The notes below the pieces were generated by a model. The model was not told the origin of the DNA, did not search any database, and saw nothing but the letters and a program-made list of their open reading frames with translations. From NCBI GenBank assembly GCA_964035015.1, contig OZ036008.1, forward strand, positions 3,350,112-3,414,111: DNA of 64,000 nucleotides, given 5' to 3'. This document shows, piece by piece, positions 34,940-46,400 of the stretch (its first letter is position 1; each line of letters begins with the position of its first letter). The position numbers and the translations under genes were made by a program. This DNA is from Corallium rubrum (Eukaryota > Cnidaria > Anthozoa > Scleralcyonacea > Coralliidae).

Positions 34940-35096
34940 TTACAACGACAGTTATTTGCAACTCACTTTTCACTAAAATGTTCAGAAATTCGTTACGAAG
35001 TTTGTGGTAAAATAAGCTTTGAACTTCCCAACGAAGTTGTGAACTTCGGAACGAACTTCCGAACATTTTCGTGAAAAGTGAAATGACTGTAAAATA
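34940..35096. mobile_element. Foldback, cagttatttgcaactcac ends
   Basis: Arms cagttatttgcaactcactt / aagtgaaatgactg, and gttcagaaattcg / cgaacttccgaac-type inner arms. It belongs to the same family as 20880 and 23502. Confidence 0.6.
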
Positions 35097-35484
35097 ATAG
35101 TTAGGGATGAAGCGAAAACTCATTATCAGAGTTATGATATTAAACGACTAGTTAGTTCTTTATTCTGTGACTCTGGGAACGAATGTGATGTGTGACATAA
35201 AAATCATATTTTGGATTTTCTCGGTAACAATAAATAGTAAAAAGATTAATTTTACTATCCATGGTGTAACATACCCCGCAATCATCAAGTCTCGCAACAT
35301 TTTTGTTGCAGCAAGCATTGCACGAAGTAAAATCAAGTTCTACTTTTTGCAACGATTGCGGCAACGCTGCAACGGATTATTGAAGCATTGCACAATGTAA
35401 AGGTGAAGTAATACGAACAAAAAATTGCTGCAACATTGTTGCTTTGCAAGTTGAATAGTGTTGCTGCACGTATTACCACCCACC

Positions 35485-36152
35485 TTAGTGCTCCTAACCT
35501 CGAATTTTTTTATTGTCTTATTTGGAAGAACTTTTAAAATGATAAACTAACTTCTTTGGAAGATTTTCGCTTTATTTTTGAGATATTTCATTTTGAAAAA
35601 ATTGACGAAGCGCGGCCAGGATTATACATAATGAAAAGACAAACGTTCTCTGACCAAATATTTAAATTTAATTCGAGCTTTCGGCTGCCAGACTGCAGCC
35701 TTCCTTCTTTGTTGAATGCTGCAGTCTGGCAGCCGAAAGCTCGAATTAAATTTAAATATTTGGTCAGAGAACGTTTGTCTTTCAATATTTCATTTTGTTT
35801 GATATGCAAATGTATGGAATTACGTCACACATGCATAATGACTTATCGAAGAAGTTTGTGTATCTCTTTCATTCACGAACGAAATCCTTTAAAATCGAGA
35901 AGTTTGGTGTTGTGGGAGAAACACGCACACATGTTATTCATACTTTAGTGTTTTTATTTGATGAACGCAAAGATACATAACATTCTCTGATAAGTCATTA
36001 TGCATGTGTGACGTAATTCCAGACATTTGCATATCAAACAAAATGAAATATCTCATAAACAAAGCGAAAATCTTCCAAAGAAGTTAGTTCATCATTTTAA
36101 AAGTTCTTCCAAATAAGACAATAAAAAACTTTCGAGGTTAGGGGCACTTTAA
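35485..36152. mobile_element. Long foldback element, copy 4 (AGTGCC family relative)
   Basis: Left tagtgctcctaacctcga is mirrored by tcgaggttaggggcacttta. Arms include ttattgtcttatttggaaga, gatatgcaaatg and acatgcataatgacttat. Two 70 bp arms at about 35643-35705 and 35715-35785 form a near-perfect inner hairpin. Confidence 0.72.
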
Positions 36153-36448
36153 ACATTGTCACGCAACAGTGATTTTGTTGAAAGTTGAATCAACATGTTG
36201 CAGCAAGTAGAACTGGGGTCTACTTTTCTCAACAAATTTTTTCAACTTGCAACAAAATCATTGTTGCGTGACAATGTTTGAAGTGGGTGGTAGTGCGTGC
36301 AACAACGCTTTTCAACTTGCAACGCAACAATGTTGTGTTGAAAGTTGAAGAATATGTTGTCTGTATTACCTCACTTTAACACCTCTTGTAACTTGTCTTG
36401 CAACAAGCCAATAAAAATACGTTTTGTAAACCGCTCCAATCTTGTTTG

Positions 36449-36892
36449 TAGAGGTGAGCCGATGTTAAAAAAAGCCGATTGCCGATACCGATTGTTAAGA
36501 GCCGATATTTCCCAACCATCGGCCGATTAATCGGCAAAACCGATGTTTGCTAATCTGATGCTCAGTGCTCCCGTTTTGTCGTTTTATTCATCTCAAGTTT
36601 TGCAATGAGAGGAAGTCATCAAGCCAATTCTCGTATTTTGAGCGCAAACCGATTTTGTAACGTGACCGAGAACGCGATTATTGACGCCGTACCACAGACG
36701 CTCGCTCCCCGATTTTGACGGGAGGGTTGCGACTGTTCACAGGCTATGATAAAGGAGGACGAGAGAGCCGAAATACGAGGACGAGAGTCACGAGAAAGCC
36801 GATCCGATGGTGAAAGACAATCGGCCGATTGTGAGAAAAACTAGCCGTTAATCGGCTCTGCCGATGTTTTGCCGATGATCGGCTCACCTCTA
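36449..36892. mobile_element. hAT-like MITE with TAGAGGTGAGCCGAT ends
   Basis: Ends TAGAGGTGAGCCGATG and gatcggctcacctcta are flanked by a perfect 8 bp duplication, cttgtttg (36441-36448 and 36893-36900). The ends and duplication length are those of the hAT superfamily (Ac-like termini). The interior has many cgatcggcc words and no transposase. Confidence 0.88.
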
Positions 36893-37219
36893 CTTGTTTG
36901 GTCAATTTCGCAAGACAAATTGCACGAAACATTGCATAGTGTAACACCCCTGCTTGTGCAAATGTAATGCAAGGGACCAGCCGTTGCGAAACAAGTTGCA
37001 CGAAAACTTGCGTAGTGCAATACCGCCTTCAACCAGCTTGGTTTGCTCAGATATAGCTTATCAAACGAATCTATATATTTTCAGAAAAAAATCAAAAGTG
37101 TTGCTAAGTTTGACCTTGATCTTCTTTCGATTTCTAAATACTGATTAAATATATAGTTATACGTGCACGAGATATTCTTAAGTTGGATTAAACTCGCCTC
37201 CAAAGTCCAATCCCTGTGC

Positions 37220-37291
37220 GGCTCGATAGTTCAATAGGTAGAGCGGCGGACCGGAATCCTGAAGGTGCGAGTTCAAATCCCGCTCGAGTCA
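37220..37291 (+). tRNA. tRNA-like sequence, probably tRNA-derived
   Basis: The acceptor arms GGCTCGA and TCGAGTC pair over seven positions with one G-T. The A box tagttcaataggt and B box agttcaaatcc are well placed, and a T5 run follows eight bases after the end, as for polymerase III termination. The anticodon arm folds poorly (ggaccggaatcc leaves no normal seven-base loop with T33), and the T stem has one mismatch, so it is likely a pseudogene or SINE head. No anticodon is assigned. Confidence 0.45.
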
Positions 37292-37299
37292 GCCGAAAT

Positions 37300-38344
37300 T
37301 TTTCGGTTGACTTTAGCAGTGTAAGAAATCATGAAAAATTTTCTCATGTTTCGCTGAGGGTGGTTTTGTAATAGAATTGAAACACTGTACGTCTTCACAG
37401 ATTAGCATTAAGTTGTCGCGAGAATATCTCGTTTATATTTCTAAATGTCATGGCAATAGGAGTGTTCCTAAAATATTCTTGCAATTCAGTTCCTCAACCT
37501 GACCAATTCATTTGATAAAGTTTGTTGAACAACTTCCTGCTTTGAATTTGATTGGTGTGTGAGTAATAATCCTATTCCTATTGATGGTTCAAAAGCCAGA
37601 AATTCTCAAATTCATTTCGAAGTTTGGGAGTTCGTTTTAAACTACGCATTTAATTGGCTAGTTTGTGTTACTGTTAGCCAATCAAATGCGTGGTTCAAAA
37701 CAAACGTATGAACTTCAATAAACTTCTAAACATTTCTTCTGTCAAAATTTAATATAGTCAGTTAACTCAGGTTAGGGAAAAGGGTTGCAAAAATATTCCC
37801 AAATCCTCAAATATTGGGTCTTGACGCCAATATACAATTTACCATATATATGTAGTACCCTGATATTTTCACGGGTGGTAACCATCACCCCCCACTGTGG
37901 TCACTACAATATCAGAACTGTATGTACTAAAGTCCCTGGCAACAGTCTCTGTAGCATTAGAATTTATAACATGAATGTAATACGGCGTTTCTGATTGGCT
38001 ATCGTACGTGATCCATAACTCGATGCACTCCGCGATGGAGCACAGTAATTTCAAACGTAATGAGAAACCCATTTTTAATCAGCGAAATAAATATTGTTTT
38101 CCGTTGTTTTGTGTCTGATTCTCTGCTCCATTGAGTTCTGGATGCACTTGGGAACTTGGAGAGCACTCAAAAATCTAGAGTTCTCGGCTACGCCTCGACC
38201 AACTCTCACAATTTTTTCGTGCTCTCCGAACTTCCCGCGTGCATCCATAACTCGATTGAGCATGCCAAACCATAAACCATTTCTAAAGTGCTTATATATC
38301 ACTCGTGGGCTTTTAACGTATTTGAATAGAGGAGAAAAACAAAT
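37300..38344. other. Gene-free stretch with decayed foldbacks
   Basis: 37600-37750 has the caaatgcg / attgg foldback pattern (gtttgggagttcg, ccaatcaaatgcg). 37978-38290 repeats an actcgatgcactccgc / ccataactcgattgagc pair like that in MND1 intron 5. No gene is seen. Confidence 0.45.
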
Positions 38345-38706
38345 TAGTTAGTGGGTTATTTTGCCGTTTTTGATTTGCTTTAATAGTTTCTGAGATATAA
38401 TAAGCCTAAACATGCCAATTTCGGCTTTTCGCCAAAAACTTCCGTCGTTCATTTTTAAGCATGGAGGCCTGGGACTCAGGAACCTCACTGTCAAGCCGAC
38501 CGTCTTCTTAGTTGGAAAACGGGTGTGAGCTCGACATTTCGATTTTCAGTCAAATCTGCGTTTTTGTGAATCAATAAGCCGAAACGAGGTCCCCAGTGTT
38601 AAAATGAACGACGGAAATTTTTGAGAATTGGCATGTTTAGAAGCCAGTATGTCAAGAACTATTTGACTAAACCAAAAACGGCAAAATAACTTATTAACTG
38701 ATTTTT
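38345..38706. repeat. Foldback with ttattttgccgtttttg arms
   Basis: Arms tagtgggttattttgccgtt / aacggcaaaataacttatta and internal atgccaatttcggc / gaattggcatgttta mirror across about 360 bp. Confidence 0.6.
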
Positions 38707-38727
38707 TCTGCTCTATTTAAATACGTA

Positions 38728-40235
38728 ACTAGAAATACATGAATGCAACAACCCCTCGCCCGCTTTTATTAAATGCTTTTTTGAAACACCCCCAAACCAA
38801 GACACCCACCCACCCTGATTAAAATAAGCACACCTGATATACAGCCAATATAAAAACAAACAGAATTTACAGATATAAAAACAAATGATAATCCTCAAGA
38901 TAATTCTATAATTTATGGATAAGATGACTAAACTGATTTAACATATCAAAGCAAAACTAAGATTTAATTGTTATTCTGGTTGTACAAAATATGTTTTTAG
39001 GAGGTTTCAACTGAAAGGAATTATTTTTAACAAGCCTTGAATGGCTTCCCTATGCATACATGTTTTGCAAAAGCAGAAATAAAAGTCAACAGCTCAAAAA
39101 TTACATTTATAATGGAGTCTGAGATAAAAACAATTCTGTAGAATCGGATTCTAGAAAGAAGTATTAAACAGATAACGTTTCAGTCGAAAATTTGGAAATA
39201 CAGCCAAAAAAATCGCCAAAGCCCATGAGTATTTAATAAATAAGATGGATCCAATGCCAATGAAAAACATCGCGTCCACATAAAGTCTAAGGTAGTGTTA
39301 TAAGTTAGCTTTAGTTAAGGTGATTTATGCTTTGGACGAGCAAAGGGAAAGCACGAAAACGTGAAGCTGTATATTGTTTAGGACAGTTTAGGTTAAGCGA
39401 AAACTTGAAAACAACAAGAATCCTACCGTTTTTGTTTACCATACGGCGTTTGGTTTCTTCAAGTTCTCTGGTTTCTCTTCAAGATATATAAGGTTTTAAG
39501 GCTTGTTTGTATCCTTCTTTTCTTCGTGCTCCATTTCGTTTCGTTTTAATAAACGAAAGCAAAATACTATTTGTTTGAGAGTTTATACTTTATAGTTTTC
39601 TTCGTCGCTAGTCACCAGTGTCCAACTATTCTAACCGCGTGACACCGTACCAAACATATATATATACTAGAAATACATGAATGCAACAACCCCTCGCCCG
39701 CTTTTATTAAATGCTTTTTTGAAACACCCCCAAATCGCCAAAGCCCATGAGAATTTAATAATAAAAGGTGCAATGCAAATGAAAAACATCATACATTTAA
39801 GCTTTATATAAAGGTATTGTTTTACTTTCAAGTTAGCTTTAGTTAAGCTGATTTATGGTTTGGACGAGCAAAGGGAAAGCACGAAAACGTGAAGCTGTAT
39901 ATTGTTTAGCTTAATAAGCGAAAACATGAAAACAACAAAAATCCTACCGTTAACTTTAAAATAATTTGACATTTTGACCACGGAGTTACTACAAACACTG
40001 CAATTCAGATCGAGTTTTTGCTTACCATATGGCGTTTGGTTTCTTCAAGTTCTCTTGTTTCTCTTCAAGATATATTAAACGGGTTGTTTGTATCCTTCTT
40101 TTCTTCGTGCTCCATTTCGTTTCCGAAAGCAAAACACTATTTGCTTGAGAGTTTATACTTTATAGTTTTCTTCGTCGCTAGTCACCAGTGCCCAACAATT
40201 CTTACCGCGTAACACCGTACCAAACATATATATAT
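38728..40235. repeat. Local direct duplication, two diverged units
   Basis: Unit 1 (38728-39660) and unit 2 (39667-40235) share actagaaatacatgaatgca, cccgcttttattaaatgc, cgccaaagcccatgag, tttggacgagcaaagggaaa, gtgaagctgtatattgttta, cttcttttcttcgtgctcca and the end caccgtaccaaacatatata. Unit 2 lacks about 400 bp of unit 1 after the first 70 bp. No gene is seen in either. Confidence 0.75.
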
Positions 40236-40236
40236 A

Positions 40237-40500
40237 TAAATAAACTATTTCACAGATTTCGTCTCCCTCGCTTTTTTTACACGCGTGTAAAATGGACTCC
40301 ACGCGTGTCGAGATTAGCACCCTCACCGGGCTCCGGGCCTTCGGCCCTCCGCCCGGCTCGGGGACAAACAAATAAACTATTTTACAGATTTCGTCTCCCT
40401 CGCATTTTAACACGCGTGTAAAGTGGACTCCACGCATGTCGAGATTAGCACCCTCACCGGGCTCCGGGCCTTCGGCCCTACGCCCGGCTCGGGGAAAACA
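40237..40500. repeat. Two tandem ~130 bp GC-rich units
   Basis: Each unit contains ataaactattt(c/t)acagat, acacgcgtgtaaa, ggactccacgc, and the strong hairpin ccgggctccgggccttcggc. GC content is far above the surroundings. It lies directly downstream of the LLPH stop (minus strand). Confidence 0.8.
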
Positions 40501-40634
40501 TAAGTTTGAATATTTAATATGCCGAGTTCATATTTGTATGGTATACTGTATATATAAATACAATTAATATGATTATTACACAATTATAATTATAAATGCA
40601 GTTCTGAATTATTAAAATGAGAGTTTTTTCAAGT

Positions 40635-43097
40635 CTACCATTTATATTTCATTTTCTTCTTTTTCCCAAGACGCTTGACCTTCTTTCCACGGGAATTTTT
40701 AAGGCTCTTTTTCTCACTGTTTTTAGTTTGGTTATCAGATGTTACTTGACTTACTTCCATTACTTCATTATCATTTTCTCCTTAAAATAAAGCAAGAAAC
40801 ATGAAAATTGATTTAAGTACAGTATCCTTTGAAATGAATTAACCCATTCCACCAACAGACTATTATACACTCTGTCTAAAACCAGATGATCTTTTTTTTT
40901 AGTTGTCAAAGAGTGGAACCTTAGCCAGCCTTTTAAAGTAGCAATGGGTTAACAAGTCACTACCCATTTCTGCCAGAGTTGGCCAAAAATAGGCCCTTTT
41001 TGTTTTACTCAATGTTTAACACTAGACAATTTTACTCTGCGAAATGATTTTATAAAGTAAATGGTTTGAACCTAGGATTAGCACATACTTGTCAAAATTG
41101 ATTGTCTAGGTTAGTGTAGTCTTGAGAATGACTGTGAAATGTTCTTGATGTTAGTGACTGATGTTTTAATGAACTCACCGGTGGTCATCTTCAGAATTGT
41201 GCTCTAAGATGACCACCACTGAGGCTGTTGAAACATCAGTCACTGAAGATGACAGCTGCTGAGGTCGTTGAAATGTCAGTCACTAACATCAACAACAGTC
41301 TATCTCAAGACTACACTAACCTACACACACAAAAATGCACACTGTGTCAGACCTGATGCAGAATGATGTCAGATCTGTTCAGAAAAATGTAGCGACCCCT
41401 GATACAGCCTGTTGTAGTATCAGCTATGATACACCTATGATATCATATCTGTATCATACGTGCAGCTACAACAGACTGTTCAGAACAGATTCTGTCAAAC
41501 TGTATCAGCCTGACACGGTCAGTGCTGTATCAGTTTGATAAAACAGACTGAACAGGTATGTTGTTTACGGATCAATAAACGATGTTTGTACACTCAGCAG
41601 TGGTGCCAAGTGTACACAATTCTCAGAATTATTAAGACCTGTCTCAGTGTTCAAAAGAGAAATTGTATCTTCTATCCGAGCCCACCCTTTGCAATCAATA
41701 TTGATTAATTGTCCCAATCAATAATACCTGTACTGCCATTTGCAAGTGACCATTAGGCTTGCAATTTTTTTCTTGTTTGTTTACATTTGAAACTTTCACC
41801 AGAAAATGTTGAATCAATCAACTTGCATCATCATTTTAATGATGCTGCAAGTGGCTTGCAAATGATAGTATAACAATAAGAATTACGTACATTAATCAAT
41901 ATTGATTGGTACTGTATTTGACAATCGATGACTATAAATCAATACTCACAAAAATCTGTTTAATTTGTCAATCAATGACTGAACTAACTGCTAAACATTT
42001 TTTTTGTTTTGAGCAGTTTTAGTATTTATGCACCTATCAATGTTAAGCCGGGGGGGGGGGGGGGGGGAGGGGGGGAGGCTGGGCAGATTTGGGGGATTTG
42101 AACTTCATTCTCTTCCCCACACTCAGGAATTTGATTAAAAGTCTAGACCCTGGAGTGGGGACATTTGAATTTTTGGCAAATCTGGCACCGGGGCTTACTG
42201 GCCGGGCCTTTAATACCGGGCCTAGCACTGGTGATCAAAAGGAGTGCAGGATCTGGAAATGACATTACGGGGTGGCCATCTTGGATTTTAAAAAACAAAC
42301 CACGAGGAGACCATTTCTCAAGGTAAGCTGTCATTTTCATTGAACGAAACAAAGATTGATGATTTGTATTTGTCAAAAACATGTTTATAACCATAAGCTA
42401 TTTCTAAAATTCACTGTATTTGAATTGATGCCTTTGTTTGGGCTAAATAGTTGCCTTTGTTTTGCTTTTTAATAGAGAGTATAGTGTTGGAATATATTGC
42501 TTTTTGTAAAAATCCAGGACCAGTTCATTTGATGGTTTATAAACATCTGACCAGATGTGCTTAAAAAGGATATAATTTGCCCGAGGCGGGGAGATTTGAT
42601 CTAGTTTGACCTATATTTTGAGCTCCAGGGTGGGGATTTTGCCCAAAAATTCTTCAGAAAAATCAAACCCCCCACATCTGCCCGGCCTCCCCCCCCCCCC
42701 CCCCCCTCGGGCTTAACATAGATAGGTGCATTAAATCAGTTGGTATTGATTGGTAATCACAAAAATGTCCTTCATCGATTGTTTATCGATTATCAAAAAC
42801 AATCGATCAATTACCATCGACTGTTATTGATTGACATCGATTTCATCGATCCCAAGAAAGAAACTCCCCCATACAGACAAAATTACAAATATTATATATA
42901 CCAGGAATCGAAACATCGCCACTTGTTGTACCGGCATTTATATCTTCTTGTTGAACTTGTCCTTCGCCTTCGACCATTTTTCTTCCTTCCTCTTGTTCTT
43001 TCAGTGCTATTAACTTTAATCTTTCCTTTGCTGCTATCTTCTCCCGTTTCACAGCCCGCAATTTTCGCTTCGCCTTTGAACGAATACTTTTCGCCAT
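40635..43097 (-). CDS. LLPH: LLP homolog (LLPH), ribosome biogenesis protein
   Basis: LLPH (LAPS18-like) is a small basic nucleolar protein associated with 60S assembly. On the minus strand exon 1 is 43097-42902 and exon 2 is 40780-40635 (stop TAG 40637-40635). The donor CCTG|gtatat and acceptor ttttaag join in phase to 113 residues; human LLPH has 129. The N-terminus MAKSIRSKAKRKLRAVKREK is nearly the family signature (MAKS-RSK-KRK-RA-KR). The C-terminus is Lys-rich and ends in Trp (GKKVKRLGKKKK, then KYKW), as in the family. The middle is Glu/Gln-rich and poorly conserved. In-frame codons upstream of 43097 exist but lack the family start. The intron (2.1 kb) carries two palindromic elements. 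The gene is head-to-head with RPUSD4 at 373 bp. Confidence 0.85.
41108..41322. repeat. Foldback in the LLPH intron
   Basis: Ends aggttagtgtagtcttgaga and tctcaagactacactaacct mirror exactly, with inner tgatgttagtgactgatgtt / cagtcactaacatca arms. Confidence 0.75.
42029..42730. mobile_element. 702 bp inverted-repeat element with G/C runs, LLPH intron
   Basis: Ends tgcacctatcaatgttaagc and gcttaacatagataggtgca mirror, followed by G-run / C-run subterminals and aggctgggcagatttggggg / cccacatctgcccggcct. No coding remnant is seen. Confidence 0.75.
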
Positions 43098-43470
43098 CTT
43101 GTTTGAAAAGACAAGAAAAAGCACGTGTTTATATTTTTTTTTCCGAACCTGAGCCTGTTGTATTGAAATTCGAAACCCCCCGGTTTTCTTCGTCGTCACT
43201 AAAATGCATCACTCAAAAGGACTAGCGTCAAATTTACAGTGAGTCTCAAAATTTTAGCAATCTTCTGGATAACCTAATCACAACAAAAACCTTAACCCTA
43301 GTCAGAAATCTTGTCTACCGCCTAGTTTTTTTGAAAAACCAGCATTCGGCGACATACCTTGGAGTTGGAAAGAGGGGGAAGGTCCGTTTGAGTCATCCGT
43401 TTTAGTGACGACTGGTTTTCTCATGCATATGGTATTTTCAATCATTCATTTGGCTGGGGTTTTGGATGCC
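43098..43470. promoter_or_regulatory. Bidirectional promoter, LLPH / RPUSD4
   Basis: The 373 bp between the two start codons must serve both genes. About 43226-43415 is a copy of a dispersed repeat (cagtgagtctcaaaatttta, aacctaatcacaacaaaaac, ggtccgtttgagtcat), with another copy at 52757-52920. No TATA box stands out. Confidence 0.5.
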
Positions 43471-46400
43471 ATGGCTAGCAGTTTGGTGTTAAAACGAAGC
43501 ACACTTCTTCAACAGTTGCTGCAAAATGTGATTTACAACAAACGTAAGTATATTTCAAGAATATTGGGATATTTGTAATAAAATTATAGTTTGATGCAAG
43601 ACAACATCAACATGGTGGGTGGGCTTGTGGCTTATTTGCTATAGAAACAATCTACTATAGTCTGGAGAAACTGGTTATCAGTGGTTAGAACTTGTTCACA
43701 TGAGACTGAGTAACAGTTATTTTGGGGAATAGCAAGGGATAAGCTCAAGAAAAGTCAGTTTCATGATTTTGAATTTTGACCATCATTTCTTGAATTCTTG
43801 GGCTGCCCATGTGCCCATGTTAATGCCAGTTATGTCAGTTGTTGTACCACAGAGCACCATTTTTGGCTAGACTGCAGTTTAATGGATACCACTTATCTGC
43901 TGACCACCTGGGCAGTGGTGTAGCCAAGGTCTTAGGTTTGGGTGGGCAAGAACCTCAAACTCCTATGGGGGTCTCAGTGGTGCATCTAGGGCCCTGTGGG
44001 ATTGCTTACTTCTGGGGCCCTTTCCGATTTAATGACCACATTTCAAGGGGGTTCGGGGATATGCCCCCTGGAAATTTTTGAATCTACGGTCTCTGAAATG
44101 GCATTTCCTGCACTTTGAGGGCACTTTTGAGAAAAATCTAATCACTCACGCTCCAATTCAAAATCTGTTAAAGTGGGCAGATTATTTGAATAGATTCATA
44201 ACTGCATTCATTCCATTCCACATAGCCTGCATGCAGCCATTTTACCCAATCTCCGCAGATTGGGTGAAAAGTCAGTGCACACTCCACATGCTAATAGGGC
44301 ACTTCTTGCCAACATTTTTTGGGCCCCACCCCTAAGAGAAGATTTTCAGTGTAAGACTCAAGATTGTCAGACAAAGTGGTGCAGAGCTTGAAATAACGGC
44401 TGGCGGCCGGCGGTTTTCCGACCAAATTCCAGTTTTTCCGACCAAATGCTGAAATGATCGGAAATTTTGTCCGGACAAATTTTGAAAAAAAAAAAAATCT
44501 GTCTTTTTAAATGATCGGGTCGGCGCTCAACACTCCATTTTTCTTGTTAAATTTCCATTGGGTTTTCCATCAGTTTTGAGTTAAAGTTGGTTTTACACTT
44601 TACAGTGCACTATCAAACTTTTTTCGATCAGAGTATGCTTTAAACAAAGTTTAGTTAACTTAAGTGTGTGACAGTGAGTTACGAGTCAGAGTGACTGCTT
44701 TCACTGTTGTTAATTTGACGACCTGGAAGATAAAGAATACGTTTCCTCGACGTTTCGAGCAAAGGCCCTTCATGATCCTGAAGGACAGTTAATTAGGCTG
44801 ATCAAACAGGCTTATTTGACTCTCCTGACGAAGGTCCTGAGTTCTTTATCTTCCAGGTTGTCGAGTCGAGGTAACAACAGCGCGTGATTTTTAATTCAAA
44901 ACCATTGCGTTAAACTGCGATTGACCCCATTATAATCACAGAAACTTATCGTGTAATCCACCTTTTCAGTTTAAAGTTGTTTCATAGTTACCATTTTAAT
45001 TAAATTATTATTCACTATAACTAATACGCAATTCAGAATTAAACATTTGTGTTTTATTATTACAAATAACAAGTAGAGTGATTTACTGCATGCTTGACAG
45101 AATTTACTCAACGGAGGCGGTCAAACTAAGTAAAAAATTTCCGACCAAATTTGAAAATTTCCGGTCAAATTTCAGTTTGCTCGGAAGTTTTGCCGGACAA
45201 ATTTTAAAATTATTTCAGGCTCTGGTGGTGGGCCCTGAAGGTGCGACAACCAGTAGAAGGGTCCGGAGAAATGCTCCCCCAGGAAATTTTTGATTTTCTA
45301 ATGCTCTGAAACACTATTTCCTGTATTTTGAGGGCAGTTATAACCATCAGAAAGGGGGGTTCTATGGAACCTATGGATCTCGTCACAAAATGCTTGGGGC
45401 CCCTAATTAATTCCTTTTGCTCGGGGCCTGTGGGGTTTACCCACCCTTCCCAATAGGTAGTTGCACCACTGGGGGGTCTGGGGGCATGTTCTCCTCGAAA
45501 ATTTTGGATTTCTAGGAATTAGGGTTTAGGTTAGGATTAAGGTTGGTTTGTGTTTGGGTTAGAATCACTTAAATTAACTTACTGTAAAAAAGTGAATGTT
45601 GTGTCTCTTCTTTACATTTGACCTACACTAGATGGGGCCTCCTGAACACAAATTTCCTACATGTAAGGGTCCTCAGCAGTTTCATTCTATTCCTGGTTGC
45701 TACCCTGTAGGGTCAGAGTTTATGGTGGAGTTGAGCCTAATTCAGTCTTAGTGTTTGACATAGTGCTGTGCAAACACTGGTTTTTCAGCTCCAGCTCCGG
45801 CTCCAGCTGCTTTACAGCTCAAATATCTGGCTCTGGCTTCTTTGGTAAGTTGGTTCACAACTGGGGATAAAGTCCAACTGGATATTATTCAGCTCAACTT
45901 TGTCCCCAGGGTCTTTTCCCAGTGAAAGCTGCAAAACTGTCAAGCGACTCAAGCAAATGTAATGCGACAACTAGCAATGTCAGGAATCATGAAAACTTTA
46001 TCGAACCGAATAAAGTTACGCTACTACAAATAATAAAATACAACAAAGTATAAATTGCCAAGGGTTTTTAAAACTTTTTATAATTAAATTTTAATGAACG
46101 CTAAGTGACCAATGTTGCCTGGAAGGAATGCGCAACGCTTCTTTGAGACGATGTTCCCCGTCAACGAAAAGACTCGTTCAGAAGTAACAGAGGATGGTGA
46201 ACAAGAAAGATATGAGAGAGCTAGACGTGTCAAAGCAGGTCATTTGTTTTTGTGGCAATACCAATAATCCAATAAATCCTGAGCATTAACTCTGCCGTCT
46301 TGGGATCTGACTGGTATCATTGGTGTTAAGGTGCCTGGTTGCCGTTCAACAGCTCCACTTGCACTCCCCATGCGCACACTCACAATATCTGTCAGTGTTG

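Larger units (their letters stand above)
35390..37040. repeat. Cluster of gcaacttgcaac foldbacks, split by later insertions
   Basis: Many gcaacaa/ttgttgc words and the pair gtgaagtaatacg / cgtattaccaccca mark members of the family seen at 59925-60100 and 60843-60942. The cluster is interrupted by the foldback at 35485-36152 and the hAT at 36449-36892. Confidence 0.55.

Noticed and set aside
43098..43199. In-frame extension of LLPH upstream of MAKS
   Set aside because: The family begins at MAKS-RSK; the upstream codons resemble no LLPH and lie in the shared promoter.
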